13,321 bases of DNA from an uncultured Clostridia bacterium (GTDB lineage Bacteria > Bacillota > Clostridia > Christensenellales > Borkfalkiaceae): assembly GCA_947177825.1 (NCBI GenBank), contig CAMWWA010000020.1, positions 1 through 13,321 on the forward strand, written 5' to 3'. Shown here piece by piece: positions 6,172 to 13,321 of this stretch. A program made the translations under genes and the position numbers. The stretch's first letter is position 1, and each line of letters opens with the position of its first letter. The notes beneath the pieces were generated by a model that did not search any database, was not told the origin of the DNA, and saw only the letters and a program-made list of their open reading frames with translations.

Positions 6172-6937
6172 ACTCCTCCTCAATCGCCCTGACGTTGGGC
6201 GCAACGTCGTGAACGCGCACGAACAGCACCTTTTTGCGCGCGGCAAGGCGCGTGCTTTCCACCGTTTGCGGCAATCTGTCCTCTACGTTTCCGCCAAACA
6301 TGGACTTGCGGCTGGCGCCGAGAAGAAGCGGATAACCCAAAGCCGAAAGCCTTTCGTAACCGTTTAAAAGCTGCCGGTTCTGCTCCCTGTCCTTGGCGAA
6401 GCCTATGCCGCCGTCAAGACAGATTCTGTCCTTTGCAATACCCGCTTTCAGCGCAACGTTTACCGAGCTTTTCAAAAAGCTTTCAATCTGCGGAAAGATA
6501 TCGCCCGAAAGCTTTTGCGCGGCGTTGTGCATTATGCAGACAGAAGCGCCCGCCTTTGCAATCACTTCCGCCATATCCCTATCGTGCGTAAGCCCCCAAA
6601 CGTCGTTTATCATATCCGCGCCGATATCGAGAGCCGCACGGGCGCACTTTGAAAAATAGGTGTCAACCGACACGGGAATACCGAAATTTCTCTTTATTGC
6701 GGCAAGCGGTTTTTCCAGACGGGAAATTTCCTCGTCCGCCGTGACCTCGCAATAGCCGGGGCGCGTGGACTGTGCGCCGAGGTCGATTACCGCCGCGCCC
6801 TCCTTTACCGCCCTTTCAACGCGGAACAAAACGCCGTCGCAGTCGGTGCGGCTGTCCTTCCAGAAGCTGTCGGGCGTGAGGTTGACGATAGCCATTGCAT
6901 AGGTGTAGTTTTTGAAAATGCCGCCGCCGATTATCAT
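6158..6937 (-). CDS. folP: Dihydropteroate synthase
   Basis: 259 residues, typical DHPS size. It condenses hydroxymethyl-dihydropterin pyrophosphate with p-aminobenzoate and is the sulfonamide target. TIM-barrel landmarks: MAIVNLTPDSFWKD (residues 15-28), DLGAQSTRPG (52-61), VSVDTYF (89-95), INDVWG (110-115), IMHN (135-138), CLDGGIGFAKD (173-183), LLLGASRKSMFG (204-215) and VRVHDV (240-245). Two motifs differ from the common form: DLGAQSTRPG instead of D-GGESTRPG, and LDGGIGF instead of LDPGIGF. The catalytic-type residues (Asn19, Asp92, Asn111, Lys211, Arg241 and His243) are kept. The ATG at 6937 overlaps the folE TGA in an ATGA (4 bases), and the 3' end overlaps folBK. Confidence 0.93.
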   Translation of the reverse strand: MIIGGGIFKNYTYAMAIVNLTPDSFWKDSRTDCDGVLFRVERAVKEGAAVIDLGAQSTRPGYCEVTADEEISRLEKPLAAIKRNFGIPVSVDTYFSKCARAALDIGADMINDVWGLTHDRDMAEVIAKAGASVCIMHNAAQKLSGDIFPQIESFLKSSVNVALKAGIAKDRICLDGGIGFAKDREQNRQLLNGYERLSALGYPLLLGASRKSMFGGNVEDRLPQTVESTRLAARKKVLFVRVHDVAPNVRAIEEEYERN

Positions 6938-7479
6938 TTGATTAGCGAAATGACCTCCGCCGTTTTCTGCGCGGAAAAGTCGCCTAAAATTTTATAAGTA
7001 ACAGTTTTGCTGCCGAACTTTTTAACGCCGCGGCAGGTCATGCAGGTATGCTCCGCCTCGCACCAGACCATAACGCCCTTGGGTTTGAGGCAGGTCATAA
7101 CCGCCTCGGCAATCTGCTCGGTCAGCCTTTCCTGCAATTGCAATCTCTTTGCAAACACCTCCACGCAACGCGCGAGTTTTGAAAGCCCCACCACCTTTTT
7201 GTCGGGGATATACGCTATTGCAACGCGACCGAAGAAGGGCATTAAATGATGCTCGCAGGTAGAAGAAAAGGCGATGTCTTTTTCGATAACCATATCGCCG
7301 CCCTCCACGTTGAAGGTCGTGGAAAGCACCTCCTCAGCACTCATCGAATTGCCCGAGGTAAATTCCGCAAAGGCGTCCGCCACGCGGCGCGGCGTTTCCT
7401 TTAAACCCTCTCTGTCCGTATCCTCGCCAATTGCTTCAAGCAAGTCCGCAACGGCTTTCATTGCTTTTTGTCTATCCAT
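6934..7479 (-). CDS. folE: GTP cyclohydrolase I
   Basis: 181 residues, close to the roughly 190 of the Bacillus enzyme. It converts GTP to 7,8-dihydroneopterin triphosphate plus formate, the first pterin step; the family is a toroidal homodecamer. Visible: LEAIGEDTDREGLKETPRRV (residues 14-33), zinc ligands Cys75 and His78 in TCEHHLMPFFG, VVGLSKLAR (96-104), QLQERLTEQIA (114-124), and Cys146 with the following RGVKKFGSKTVT (150-161). The usual HMCMTMRGV is HTCMTCRGV here, adding Cys149. The start ATG at 7479 has an AGAGG site about seven bases upstream inside folC; the first 22 bases overlap the folC end. It is followed by a 4-base overlap with folP. Confidence 0.95.
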   Translation of the reverse strand: MDRQKAMKAVADLLEAIGEDTDREGLKETPRRVADAFAEFTSGNSMSAEEVLSTTFNVEGGDMVIEKDIAFSSTCEHHLMPFFGRVAIAYIPDKKVVGLSKLARCVEVFAKRLQLQERLTEQIAEAVMTCLKPKGVMVWCEAEHTCMTCRGVKKFGSKTVTYKILGDFSAQKTAEVISLIK

Positions 7480-8654
7480 TGTTTTGCCTCTTTTAATAAT
7501 GTGAACGAACCGCAGACGACTACGGTTTGAGTAAACGCCGAGTTAAGCGCGCGCGTAACGCTTTGCGCAGCCGTAACGTTTTTGAAATATTTTTTGCAAG
7601 CCCTTTCGATTTGGTCAAGCGGCATCCTGCGCGGACTGTCGCACTCCACCGCTATTATATTTGCGGCAACGGGAGCAAGCGCCGAAAGATTGCCGTCCGC
7701 GTCCTTGTCGTTCAAGCAGCCGAAAATTACAGTAACTTTTTCACGCGGAACGCCGCTTAGATAGCCGCACAGCGGCGCGAACGCTTCGGGGTTGTGCGCG
7801 CCGTCCAGAATATATTCTCTGCCGAAAGCGCAAAACTTTTCAACGCGTCCCTTAAGCCGTGCGTTTTTTATTCCTTCGCGTATAGCCCGTTCGGGCAAGC
7901 CCAGAATTTTTGCGCCCTCGATTGCCGTTGCCGCGTCGCACACCTGCGGCAAAGTGCCCGAATCCGACAGCTCGTACTCCCTGTCGCAATACCAGAAAAC
8001 CTTTTGAAACTCCTTTAAGTTTTCGCCGTATGCGTAGGTAACCCTGCCTGCAAAAATACCGCCCGTATTTTTTAAATATTTCCTTGCCGCATCCGACGGC
8101 TGAAAGTCGTTTATAACCACGGGGCAGTTTTTTATTATGCCTGCCTTCTGCGCGCAAATTTCTTCAACGGTATTGCCGAGATATTGTGTGTGTTCCAAAG
8201 ATATGGAAGTTATGACCGCAAGCTGCTTTTTGTTTATTGCGTTGGTCGCGTCGTTAAGTCCGCCCATTCCGCACTCGATAACCGCCCACTCGCACCCCTC
8301 TTCCTTAAACGCGAGGATTATTCCAGCGGTCTGAATTTCGAAGTCTGTCGCGCCCAGCCCCTCTGCGGCTATCAAAGCCTGTTCGAAATATTTTTCCGCA
8401 ACCTCTTCGGGAAGCGGCACGCCGTCTATCCTGAACTGGTCGTAAAAATCGTATACGGCAGGCGAGGTGAAAGTGCCTACCTTTTTGCCTGCGGCAACGA
8501 GTATTTGCGTAAAAAATTCCGCCGTGGAGCCCTTGCCGTTAGTACCGGCTACGTGTATAATTTTAAGCCCGTCGTCGGGACTTCCCAGATTATCTAAAAT
8601 TTTACGCGTAACCGCCGTTCCCGGCTTTACGGTTACGTAATCTTTATGTTCCAA
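7458..8654 (-). CDS. folC: Bifunctional folylpolyglutamate synthase / dihydrofolate synthase
   Basis: A Mur-ligase-family ATP-dependent enzyme that adds glutamate to dihydropteroate and/or folates. Visible: P-loop VAGTNGKGST (residues 35-44), FRIDGVPL after the omega-loop region, CGMGGLNDATN, SLEHTQYLGNT, and the C-terminal-domain signature ILDGAHNPEAF near residue 284. I choose TTG at 8654-8652 as the start (398 residues): GGAGG at 8665-8661 lies six bases before it, and the predicted transcription start near 8671 excludes the earlier in-frame TTG at 8675. It is the first gene of the fol operon and overlaps folE by 22 bases. Whether it performs both reactions is a family inference; no second folC is visible in the window. 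Confidence 0.92.
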   Translation of the reverse strand: MEHKDYVTVKPGTAVTRKILDNLGSPDDGLKIIHVAGTNGKGSTAEFFTQILVAAGKKVGTFTSPAVYDFYDQFRIDGVPLPEEVAEKYFEQALIAAEGLGATDFEIQTAGIILAFKEEGCEWAVIECGMGGLNDATNAINKKQLAVITSISLEHTQYLGNTVEEICAQKAGIIKNCPVVINDFQPSDAARKYLKNTGGIFAGRVTYAYGENLKEFQKVFWYCDREYELSDSGTLPQVCDAATAIEGAKILGLPERAIREGIKNARLKGRVEKFCAFGREYILDGAHNPEAFAPLCGYLSGVPREKVTVIFGCLNDKDADGNLSALAPVAANIIAVECDSPRRMPLDQIERACKKYFKNVTAAQSVTRALNSAFTQTVVVCGSFTLLKEAKQWIDKKQ

Positions 8655-8677
8655 ACGGCGCCTCCGTAAACGCAATC

Positions 8678-8707
8678 ATTATAGCACAACGCGGCGCGGC
8701 TTAGCAA
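8678..8707 (-). promoter_or_regulatory. folC: Promoter of the folC-folE-folP-folBK operon
   Basis: A perfect TATAAT (8683-8678) is preceded by a TG-type extension (TGTGC) and, 18 bases upstream, TTGCTA (8707-8702, four of six). Transcription would start near 8671, leaving a leader of about 17 bases that is little more than the Shine-Dalgarno before the TTG start. No attenuator or riboswitch fits in so short a leader. Confidence 0.6.
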
Positions 8708-8741
8708 GAATAATGAAAGAAAATTTGATAATACTAATTTT

Positions 8742-9413
8742 ATGGCTCTGGTATTTTTGAGAACTACTATAATTTTCTTTACGCTTTTGCTGGTTATGCG
8801 GCTTATGGGCAAAAGCCAGATTGGCGAAATGCAGCCCTTCGAGCTGGTCATCACCCTGCTGATTGCCGAGCTTGCGTGCATACCCATGGCGGACAGCTCG
8901 GTCCCCCTTCTTTACGGAATCGTTTCAATCGTGGCGATTTTTATTCTGCACCAGATTGTGTGGCTTCTGGATTTATGGTTCAAGCCGATGAAGACCGTCG
9001 TGTGCGGAAAGCCTTCGCTTGTCATAACCAAAGAGGGCATTGACAGCTATCAGTTAAGGCAGAACAACCTGGACGTTGCCGACCTTATAGAGAGTATGCG
9101 CGGCGCCGGTTATTTTAATTTGGACGACGTATATTACGGACTTTACGAGGCGAACGGCAAGTTTTCCGCACTGGCGAAGGAGCAGCTTACGCCCACTCTG
9201 CCCGTGCTTTTGGTGGACAGCGGAAAGCCCGACGAAAAGAACGCGAGAATTGCGGGACTTACCGTAGACAAGATTAAGGAGTTTGCCTCCGAACAGGGCT
9301 GCAAGCTGAAAAACGTTCTCGTAATGACGGTTGACAGTAACGGCAGAGTTTACTTTCAGCCCAAAGGCAAACCCTATAAAATACTCAATATGCAGGTGAG
9401 CGGACAATGGTAA
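8742..9413 (+). CDS. DUF421 (YetF-like) membrane protein
   Basis: 223 residues, the usual YetF/DUF421 length. Three hydrophobic segments (about residues 3-20, 32-50 and 55-78) anchor it in the membrane, with RLMGKSQIGEMQPFELVITLLIAE-type N-terminal features of the family. The rest is a cytoplasmic domain with KTVVCGKPSLVITKEGI, the LRQNNLDVADLIESMRGAGY region and the DDVYYGLYEANGKFSAL beta-hairpin that are typical of it. The biochemical role of the family is not established. It diverges from folC and overlaps the following DUF4363 gene by 7 bases. There is no recognisable Shine-Dalgarno before the ATG; a GATAAT at 8727-8732 would put the transcript start only a few bases away, so a leaderless message is possible. 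No other in-frame start exists upstream. Confidence 0.88.
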   Translation: MALVFLRTTIIFFTLLLVMRLMGKSQIGEMQPFELVITLLIAELACIPMADSSVPLLYGIVSIVAIFILHQIVWLLDLWFKPMKTVVCGKPSLVITKEGIDSYQLRQNNLDVADLIESMRGAGYFNLDDVYYGLYEANGKFSALAKEQLTPTLPVLLVDSGKPDEKNARIAGLTVDKIKEFASEQGCKLKNVLVMTVDSNGRVYFQPKGKPYKILNMQVSGQW

Positions 9414-9784
9414 AATCTATTATTTACACTTTGGTTGCAATAGCCCTGTGTCTGGGCATTTTCTTCGGCACGCAATACTATATAGACAGCCAGGTGGGAA
9501 AGTTCCATTCGGCGCTGGAAACGCTTTACGACAAGATTGAGGAAAAGACCGCGACGCGCGAGGATGCCTATTCCGTCAGGGAACTGTGGGCGGACAAAAA
9601 GAGCAAGCTGCACATATTTATTCCGCACAACGATATTTCGTACGTCGACTACTGGCTGAGCGAGGCGTGCGCGCTTATATACCGCGACGAATTCGATTTG
9701 GCGCTGGGCAAAATCGAGGTGCTTCTGGAAATCACCAAAAACCTGCCCGACTCCTACTCCGTCAAACTGGAAAACGTATTTTAA
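9407..9784 (+). CDS. DUF4363-type small membrane-anchored protein
   Basis: 125 residues. One N-terminal hydrophobic segment (about residues 4-22) is followed by a helical, charged domain (YYIDSQVGKFHSALETLYDKI, ATREDAYSVRELWADKKSKL, DYWLSEACALIYRDEFDLAL) with little low complexity, as in DUF4363 proteins. A single-pass anchor with the bulk outside, or an uncleaved signal, is likely. The ATG follows AGGTGA by about seven bases and lies inside the last codons of the DUF421 gene, so the two are probably co-translated. I recall DUF421-DUF4363 neighbours from other Clostridia, which supports the family call. The function is unknown. Confidence 0.75.
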   Translation: MVKSIIYTLVAIALCLGIFFGTQYYIDSQVGKFHSALETLYDKIEEKTATREDAYSVRELWADKKSKLHIFIPHNDISYVDYWLSEACALIYRDEFDLALGKIEVLLEITKNLPDSYSVKLENVF

Positions 9785-9797
9785 GCCTTTCATTTGG

Positions 9798-9826
9798 TTG
9801 ACATTGAATTTTACAGTTGGTATAAT
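9798..9826 (+). promoter_or_regulatory. pheS: Consensus promoter of the pheST T-box leader
   Basis: TTGACA (9798-9803) and TATAAT (9821-9826), both perfect, are separated by exactly 17 bases. The predicted start is around 9833. This is the strongest promoter in the window, as expected where a downstream T-box rather than the promoter sets expression. It begins only 13 bases after the DUF4363 stop, with no terminator between. Confidence 0.85.
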
Positions 9827-9832
9827 CTGGTT

Positions 9833-10087
9833 ACTAAAGGCAACGACCGAGACAGACGCGCTTATAAAAAGCGATTTCAGAGAGAGCAACCCGAAAACGG
9901 CTGAAAGGCGGCTCATTCGCAAAAGCGCGGTATTCACTCGCGAGCCGAACGCGTGAAATTTTTTAAAGTAATTCGTTCCGTGATTCTCTGCGTAAAAGGG
10001 CAATTAAGGCGGTTTTAATAGCCGCGGAATCAGGTGGTACCGAGTTAATATATGACTCCCTGTGTTTTACAGGGAGTTTTTATTTTT
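9833..10087 (+). ncRNA. tRNA-Phe T-box riboswitch (pheST leader)
   Basis: The region fills the 319-base gap before pheS. Stem I can be drawn: CGAG (9848-9851) with CTCG (9937-9940); a specifier loop whose 3' side is AUUCA, giving UUC (9933-9935), a Phe codon followed by A; ACGCGC (9856-9861) with GCGCGGU (9925-9931); GCGAUU (9871-9876) with AUUCGC (9915-9920); then CAGAGAGAGC and a distal GGCUGAAAGG, the conserved stem-I loop elements. A stem III, GCGGUU/AGCCGC, spans 10009-10025. The T-box AGGTGGTACCGAG is at 10032-10044; UGGU (10035-10038) pairs with the uncharged tRNA ACCA end. Antiterminator helices AGG/CCU and GAGU/ACUC enclose the seven-base bulge. Uncharged tRNA-Phe should stabilise the antiterminator and switch pheST on. 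Confidence 0.95.
10055..10087 (+). terminator. T-box intrinsic terminator
   Basis: ACTCCCTGT (10055-10063) pairs perfectly with ACAGGGAGT (10069-10077) around a five-base loop, followed by TTTTTATTTTTT. The 5' arm contains the ACUCCCU bases that the antiterminator needs, so the two folds exclude each other. It also shields pheST from readthrough from the DUF421-DUF4363 genes. Confidence 0.93.
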
Positions 10088-10103
10088 TGTAAGGAGTTTT
10101 GAA

Positions 10104-11126
10104 ATGCAGGACAAAATTAACGAGCTGAAAAAGAAGATTGCCGAAGCCATTAAGGACGTGCACTCCTCCGACTCCCTCTTTCAGATTAAGATGAAATATC
10201 TGGGCAAGAGCGGCGAAGTGAGCGAGCTTATGAAGGGCATGCGCGACGTACCTAAGGAAAAGCGCCCCGAAGTGGGAATGATTATCAACGCGCTTAAGGT
10301 ATGGGCGGAAGAACAGTTCGGCAAGCTTGACAGGACCATAAAAGACAAGGAGCTTAAAAAGCGGTACGCCGCAGAAGCCGTGGACGTAACCCTCCCCGGC
10401 AACACCTCCAAGAAGGGCGCATACCATCCCAACACTTTGGTTAAGCGCGAGCTTATTTCCATATTCGCGGGTATGGGCTTTACCGTGTTCGAGGGGCCCG
10501 AAATAGAGAACGATTACTACAACTTTACCGCCCTTAACACCCCTGCCGACCACCCTGCAAGGGATATGCAGGATACCTTTTATATAACGGGCGATTTGCT
10601 GTTGCGCACGCAGACCAGCGCGGGGCAAATCAGGGTTATGGAAAAGCAGAAGCCGCCCATTAAAATTCTTTCGCCCGGCAAAGTGTACCGCAGCGACGAC
10701 GACGCAACCCACTCCCCCATGTTCTCGCAGATGGAAGGACTTGTGGTTGACAAGGGCATAACGCTGTGCGACTTGAAGGGTATGCTTGACGAGTTTGCGC
10801 GCAAGATTTTCGGCGACGGCGTAAAGACAAGGCTGCGCCCCTCCTACTTCCCTTTCACCGAACCGTCGGTTGAAGTGGACGTGAGTTGCTTCGAGTGCGG
10901 CGGCAAGGGCTGCAGGCTGTGCAAGGGCACGGGCTGGATTGAGGTGCTTGGCGCGGGTATGGTCAACCGCCACGTTCTGGAAGGCTGCGGCATAGACCCC
11001 GAGGAATATTCGGGCTTTGCGTTCGGCATGGGCATAGAGCGTATTGCAATGCTTAAATACGGCATAAACAATATGAAGCTGCTGTTCGAAGGCGACACAA
11101 GATTTTTAAGACAATTCAAGGGCTGA
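10104..11126 (+). CDS. pheS: Phenylalanyl-tRNA synthetase alpha subunit
   Basis: 340 residues, standard bacterial PheS. With PheT it forms the (alpha-beta)2 enzyme that charges tRNA-Phe. Residues 1 to about 85 are the N-terminal helical coiled-coil arm; the class II catalytic core follows: [17 protein letters not shown], the [12 protein letters not shown] stretch, motif 2 region [29 protein letters not shown] near residue 250, a four-cysteine insert [26 protein letters not shown] (about 262-283), and motif 3 [14 protein letters not shown] (about 304-317). ATG 10104 is chosen because AAGGAG lies seven bases before it; upstream in-frame codons are inside the T-box terminator. Twelve-base spacing to pheT shows one operon. 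It ends with TGA. Confidence 0.97.
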   Translation: MQDKINELKKKIAEAIKDVHSSDSLFQIKMKYLGKSGEVSELMKGMRDVPKEKRPEVGMIINALKVWAEEQFGKLDRTIKDKELKKRYAAEAVDVTLPGNTSKKGAYHPNTLVKRELISIFAGMGFTVFEGPEIENDYYNFTALNTPADHPARDMQDTFYITGDLLLRTQTSAGQIRVMEKQKPPIKILSPGKVYRSDDDATHSPMFSQMEGLVVDKGITLCDLKGMLDEFARKIFGDGVKTRLRPSYFPFTEPSVEVDVSCFECGGKGCRLCKGTGWIEVLGAGMVNRHVLEGCGIDPEEYSGFAFGMGIERIAMLKYGINNMKLLFEGDTRFLRQFKG

Positions 11127-11137
11127 GGTGACAGATT

Positions 11138-13321
11138 ATGAAATTACCTTTAAGTTGGTTGAAAGATTACGTTGACATCGACGGCATAACTCCGCTTGAA
11201 TTACAGAAAAAGCTGTTCGGCTGCGGATTCGAAGTCGAGGAGCTGATTGACGTAGGCAAGGATATTTCGGGCGTCGTCGTGGGCGAAGTGACCGAGTGCG
11301 AACCCGTTGAGGGCACTCACCTGCACGTATGCAAGGTCGATTGCGGAGAGCACGGTGTAAAGCAGATTTGCTGCGGCGCGGACAACGTTGCAAAGGGAAT
11401 TAAGGCGCCCGTTGCCCTGGTCGGCGCGACCGTGTACGCGACCGCAAAAGACCACGTTACGATAGAGGGCGTGATGACCATTAAGAAGGGCAAGCTGCGC
11501 GGAATAGAGTCCGAAGGCATGCTCTGCTCGGGCGTGGAAATCGGCGTTAACGGCGATATGTTCGACGGCGGCGACTACTGCGGACTTCTGCTTCTTCCCT
11601 CCTCTTTTAAGAACGGCGCGGACGTCAAGCCCCTGCTGGGACTGGACGATTATATTTTCGATATAGGCGTTACGGCTAACCGCCCCGACTGCCAGAGTAT
11701 CGTAGGTATGGCGCGCGAGGTTGCCGCAGTTTTAGGCAAGCCCTTTAAGGAGCCCGACTGCACCTACACGGCAAAGGCAAAGGGCGAAAGCGTTAAGGTA
11801 AGCGTGCTTGCCCCCGACATATGCCCCCGTTATATTGCGCACTACGTCAAGGACGTTAAGCCCGCCCCTTCCCCCCTGTGGCTGAGAAAGAGGCTTGCGC
11901 TTTGCGGACTCAGGTCGATAAACAACCTGGTTGACATAACCAATTTCGTGCTTCTGGAAATGGGGCAGCCCATGCACGCGTTCGACTGCGGCAAGCTTGA
12001 AGGCAGAGAGATAGTCGTGCGCAGAGCAAACGACGGCGAGGAGATTACCACCCTTGACGGCAAGAATTTCAAGTTGACCAAGGACAACCTTGTGATATGC
12101 GACGGCAACAAGCCGTGCGCGCTTGCGGGCGTTATGGGCGGCGAAAATTCGGAGATTACCGACGACACGCGCGAGCTTTTGTTCGAAAGCGCGAAGTTTG
12201 CGCGCGACAGCATAAGAAAGACTTCGCGTGCGCTGGGACAGCATTCGGACAGCTCCGCAATGTTCGAAAAGGGCATCAGCGAATATACCACCGAAAAGGC
12301 GATGGCAAGGGCGCTGCACCTTATTGAAGAACTCAACTGCGGCACCGTGACCGATATGCACGCCGACGTTAAAACGCAGTACTCGCACGACGGCGCAAAG
12401 CAAATGACGGTCAGCCTCGAAAAGATTAACAAGCTGCTCGGCATTGAAATCCCCTGCGACGCGGCGGTTCAAATTTTGAAGCGGCTCAACTTCGGCGTTA
12501 AGGTAAACGGCACCGAACTTACGCTGGACGTGCCCCCCTACCGCGAGGATATTGACGGCTATGCGGACATTGCCGAGGAGCTTATACGCGAATACGGATA
12601 CGGGCACGTGACGGGCACGTTTATGCCCTCCGCGCTTATAACCAACGGCGGATACAGCGAGGAGCAGAAGAGCGAAAACAAGCTTAAAGACAACCTTGTG
12701 GCAATGGGGCTTTACGAAATTTCCACCTACTCATTCTACTCCGAAAAGGATTTGGATATGCTGCACTTCCCTGCGGATGCGGAGGAGAGAAAGTTTATCA
12801 AAATTAAAAACCCCATAGGCGAGGATTTGTCGGTTATGCGCACCACGCTTGCGCCCTCTATGGTCAACGTTATCGTGCGCAACCTGCGCCGCGGAAATAA
12901 CGAGGGCAAGCTGTTCGAAATAGCAAAAGTTTATCTGCCCAAAGAGACGCCCGTTAAATCGCTTCCCGAAGAAAAGGACGTGCTGTGCATAGGCACGTTC
13001 GGCGGCGGCACCTTCCTGGATATCAAAGGCATTCTGGAGGACGTTGCGGACAGCCTGAACACCAAGTTCGAGTACGCGCCCGCACAGCGCCCCTACCTTC
13101 ACCCCGGCATATGCGCCTCGGTAAGCTGCGACGGCGTGCTGTTAGGTTACGTCGGCAGGCTTGACCCCGCCATTTGCGAGGAGCTTGCAATGGAGAGAAA
13201 GGCGTTTATAGCCGAGCTCGATTACGACAGGCTGAAGGCGTGCGCAAAGCCTTTCAGATATACCCCTCTTTCCAAATTCCCCGAGGCGGTGCGCGACCTT
13301 GCGCTGGTTGCGAATCTGGAC
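11138..13321 (+). CDS. pheT: Phenylalanyl-tRNA synthetase beta subunit (3' end outside the window)
   Basis: 728 codons are present of the roughly 790-800 usual for PheT. Domains in order: N-terminal MKLPLSWLKDYVDI; EMAP-type tRNA-binding OB fold (about residues 45-140: HLHVCKVDCG, QICCGADNV, GIESEGMLCS); DIGVTANRPDCQSIVGMAREVAAV (near 175-198); B3/B4 editing domain with the CGLRSINNLVDITNFV and GQPMHAFDC signatures (about 205-375); B5 domain (about 400-485) ending in YREDIDGYADIAEELI and REYGYGHV; the catalytic-like core with NPIGEDLSVMRTTL; and the start of the FDX-ACB anticodon-binding domain at FRYTPLSKFPEAVRDLALV, cut by the window edge. ATG 11138 follows a GAGGTG site by seven bases. No frameshift or missing domain is seen. 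Confidence 0.97.
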   Translation, partial: MKLPLSWLKDYVDIDGITPLELQKKLFGCGFEVEELIDVGKDISGVVVGEVTECEPVEGTHLHVCKVDCGEHGVKQICCGADNVAKGIKAPVALVGATVYATAKDHVTIEGVMTIKKGKLRGIESEGMLCSGVEIGVNGDMFDGGDYCGLLLLPSSFKNGADVKPLLGLDDYIFDIGVTANRPDCQSIVGMAREVAAVLGKPFKEPDCTYTAKAKGESVKVSVLAPDICPRYIAHYVKDVKPAPSPLWLRKRLALCGLRSINNLVDITNFVLLEMGQPMHAFDCGKLEGREIVVRRANDGEEITTLDGKNFKLTKDNLVICDGNKPCALAGVMGGENSEITDDTRELLFESAKFARDSIRKTSRALGQHSDSSAMFEKGISEYTTEKAMARALHLIEELNCGTVTDMHADVKTQYSHDGAKQMTVSLEKINKLLGIEIPCDAAVQILKRLNFGVKVNGTELTLDVPPYREDIDGYADIAEELIREYGYGHVTGTFMPSALITNGGYSEEQKSENKLKDNLVAMGLYEISTYSFYSEKDLDMLHFPADAEERKFIKIKNPIGEDLSVMRTTLAPSMVNVIVRNLRRGNNEGKLFEIAKVYLPKETPVKSLPEEKDVLCIGTFGGGTFLDIKGILEDVADSLNTKFEYAPAQRPYLHPGICASVSCDGVLLGYVGRLDPAICEELAMERKAFIAELDYDRLKACAKPFRYTPLSKFPEAVRDLALVANLD

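Noticed and set aside
8655..8675. Upstream TTG start of folC at 8675
   Set aside because: It lies upstream of the predicted transcription start near 8671, and the Shine-Dalgarno GGAGG is inside this stretch, pointing to TTG at 8654.
8713..8760. Short plus-strand ORF with 15 codons (MKENLIILILWLWYF) overlapping the DUF421 start, a possible leader peptide
   Set aside because: No ribosome site, no coding support beyond hydrophobic residues, and it depends on a transcription start upstream that has no good promoter.
10062..10103. In-frame upstream extension of pheS beginning MFYREFLFF
   Set aside because: These codons lie inside the T-box terminator; the ATG at 10104 has a good AAGGAG site and fits the PheS N-terminus.
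1..13321. CRISPR arrays, insertion sequences, tRNA or rRNA genes, phage or defence islands
   Set aside because: No regularly spaced repeats, transposase motifs, terminal inverted repeats, or structural RNA genes other than the T-box were seen; gene content is core metabolism.

Overview
The window looks like chromosome from a Bacillota (Clostridia-like) bacterium, possibly an uncultured gut lineage. The basis is a T-box riboswitch in front of pheST, sigma-A type promoters (one a perfect TTGACA-17-TATAAT), purine-rich Shine-Dalgarno sites, a maf gene beside an mreB-type gene, and a DUF421/DUF4363 gene pair. The assignment is an inference from gene content and not a phylogeny. TGA is an ordinary stop here: five genes (mreB-like, folC, folE, folP, pheS) end with it at normal family lengths.

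Layout. Everything left of about 8,675 is on the minus strand and everything right of about 8,740 is on the plus strand, with a short divergent promoter region between. On the minus strand, reading from the divergent point leftwards: (1) a folate operon, folC-folE-folP-folBK, whose genes overlap by 22, 4 and 14 bases; (2) a Ppx/GppA phosphatase with an HD-type C-terminal domain, behind its own promoter and a 19-base perfect palindrome; (3) maf overlapping a divergent MreB-like actin homologue; (4) a membrane protein with a degenerate GGDEF domain and an intact EAL domain, split by an in-frame TGA at 1020-1022 and running off the left edge. On the plus strand: (5) a DUF421 (YetF-like) membrane protein overlapping a DUF4363 protein; (6) a tRNA-Phe T-box leader with a readable UUC specifier, antiterminator and terminator; (7) pheS and pheT, the latter cut by the right edge.

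How they work together. The fol genes cover GTP to dihydroneopterin triphosphate (FolE), aldolase and pyrophosphokinase steps (FolB-FolK fusion), dihydropteroate synthesis (FolP) and glutamylation (FolC). The dephosphorylation step, pABA synthesis and dihydrofolate reductase are not in the window. PheST expression should rise when tRNA-Phe is uncharged. The Ppx, Maf and MreB-like genes fit a general nucleotide/polyphosphate and cell-shape theme.

I did not find a wholly new defence or mobile system. The items most worth a second look are the interrupted cyclic-di-GMP gene, the MreB paralogue with altered active-site motifs, and the palindrome upstream of ppx.
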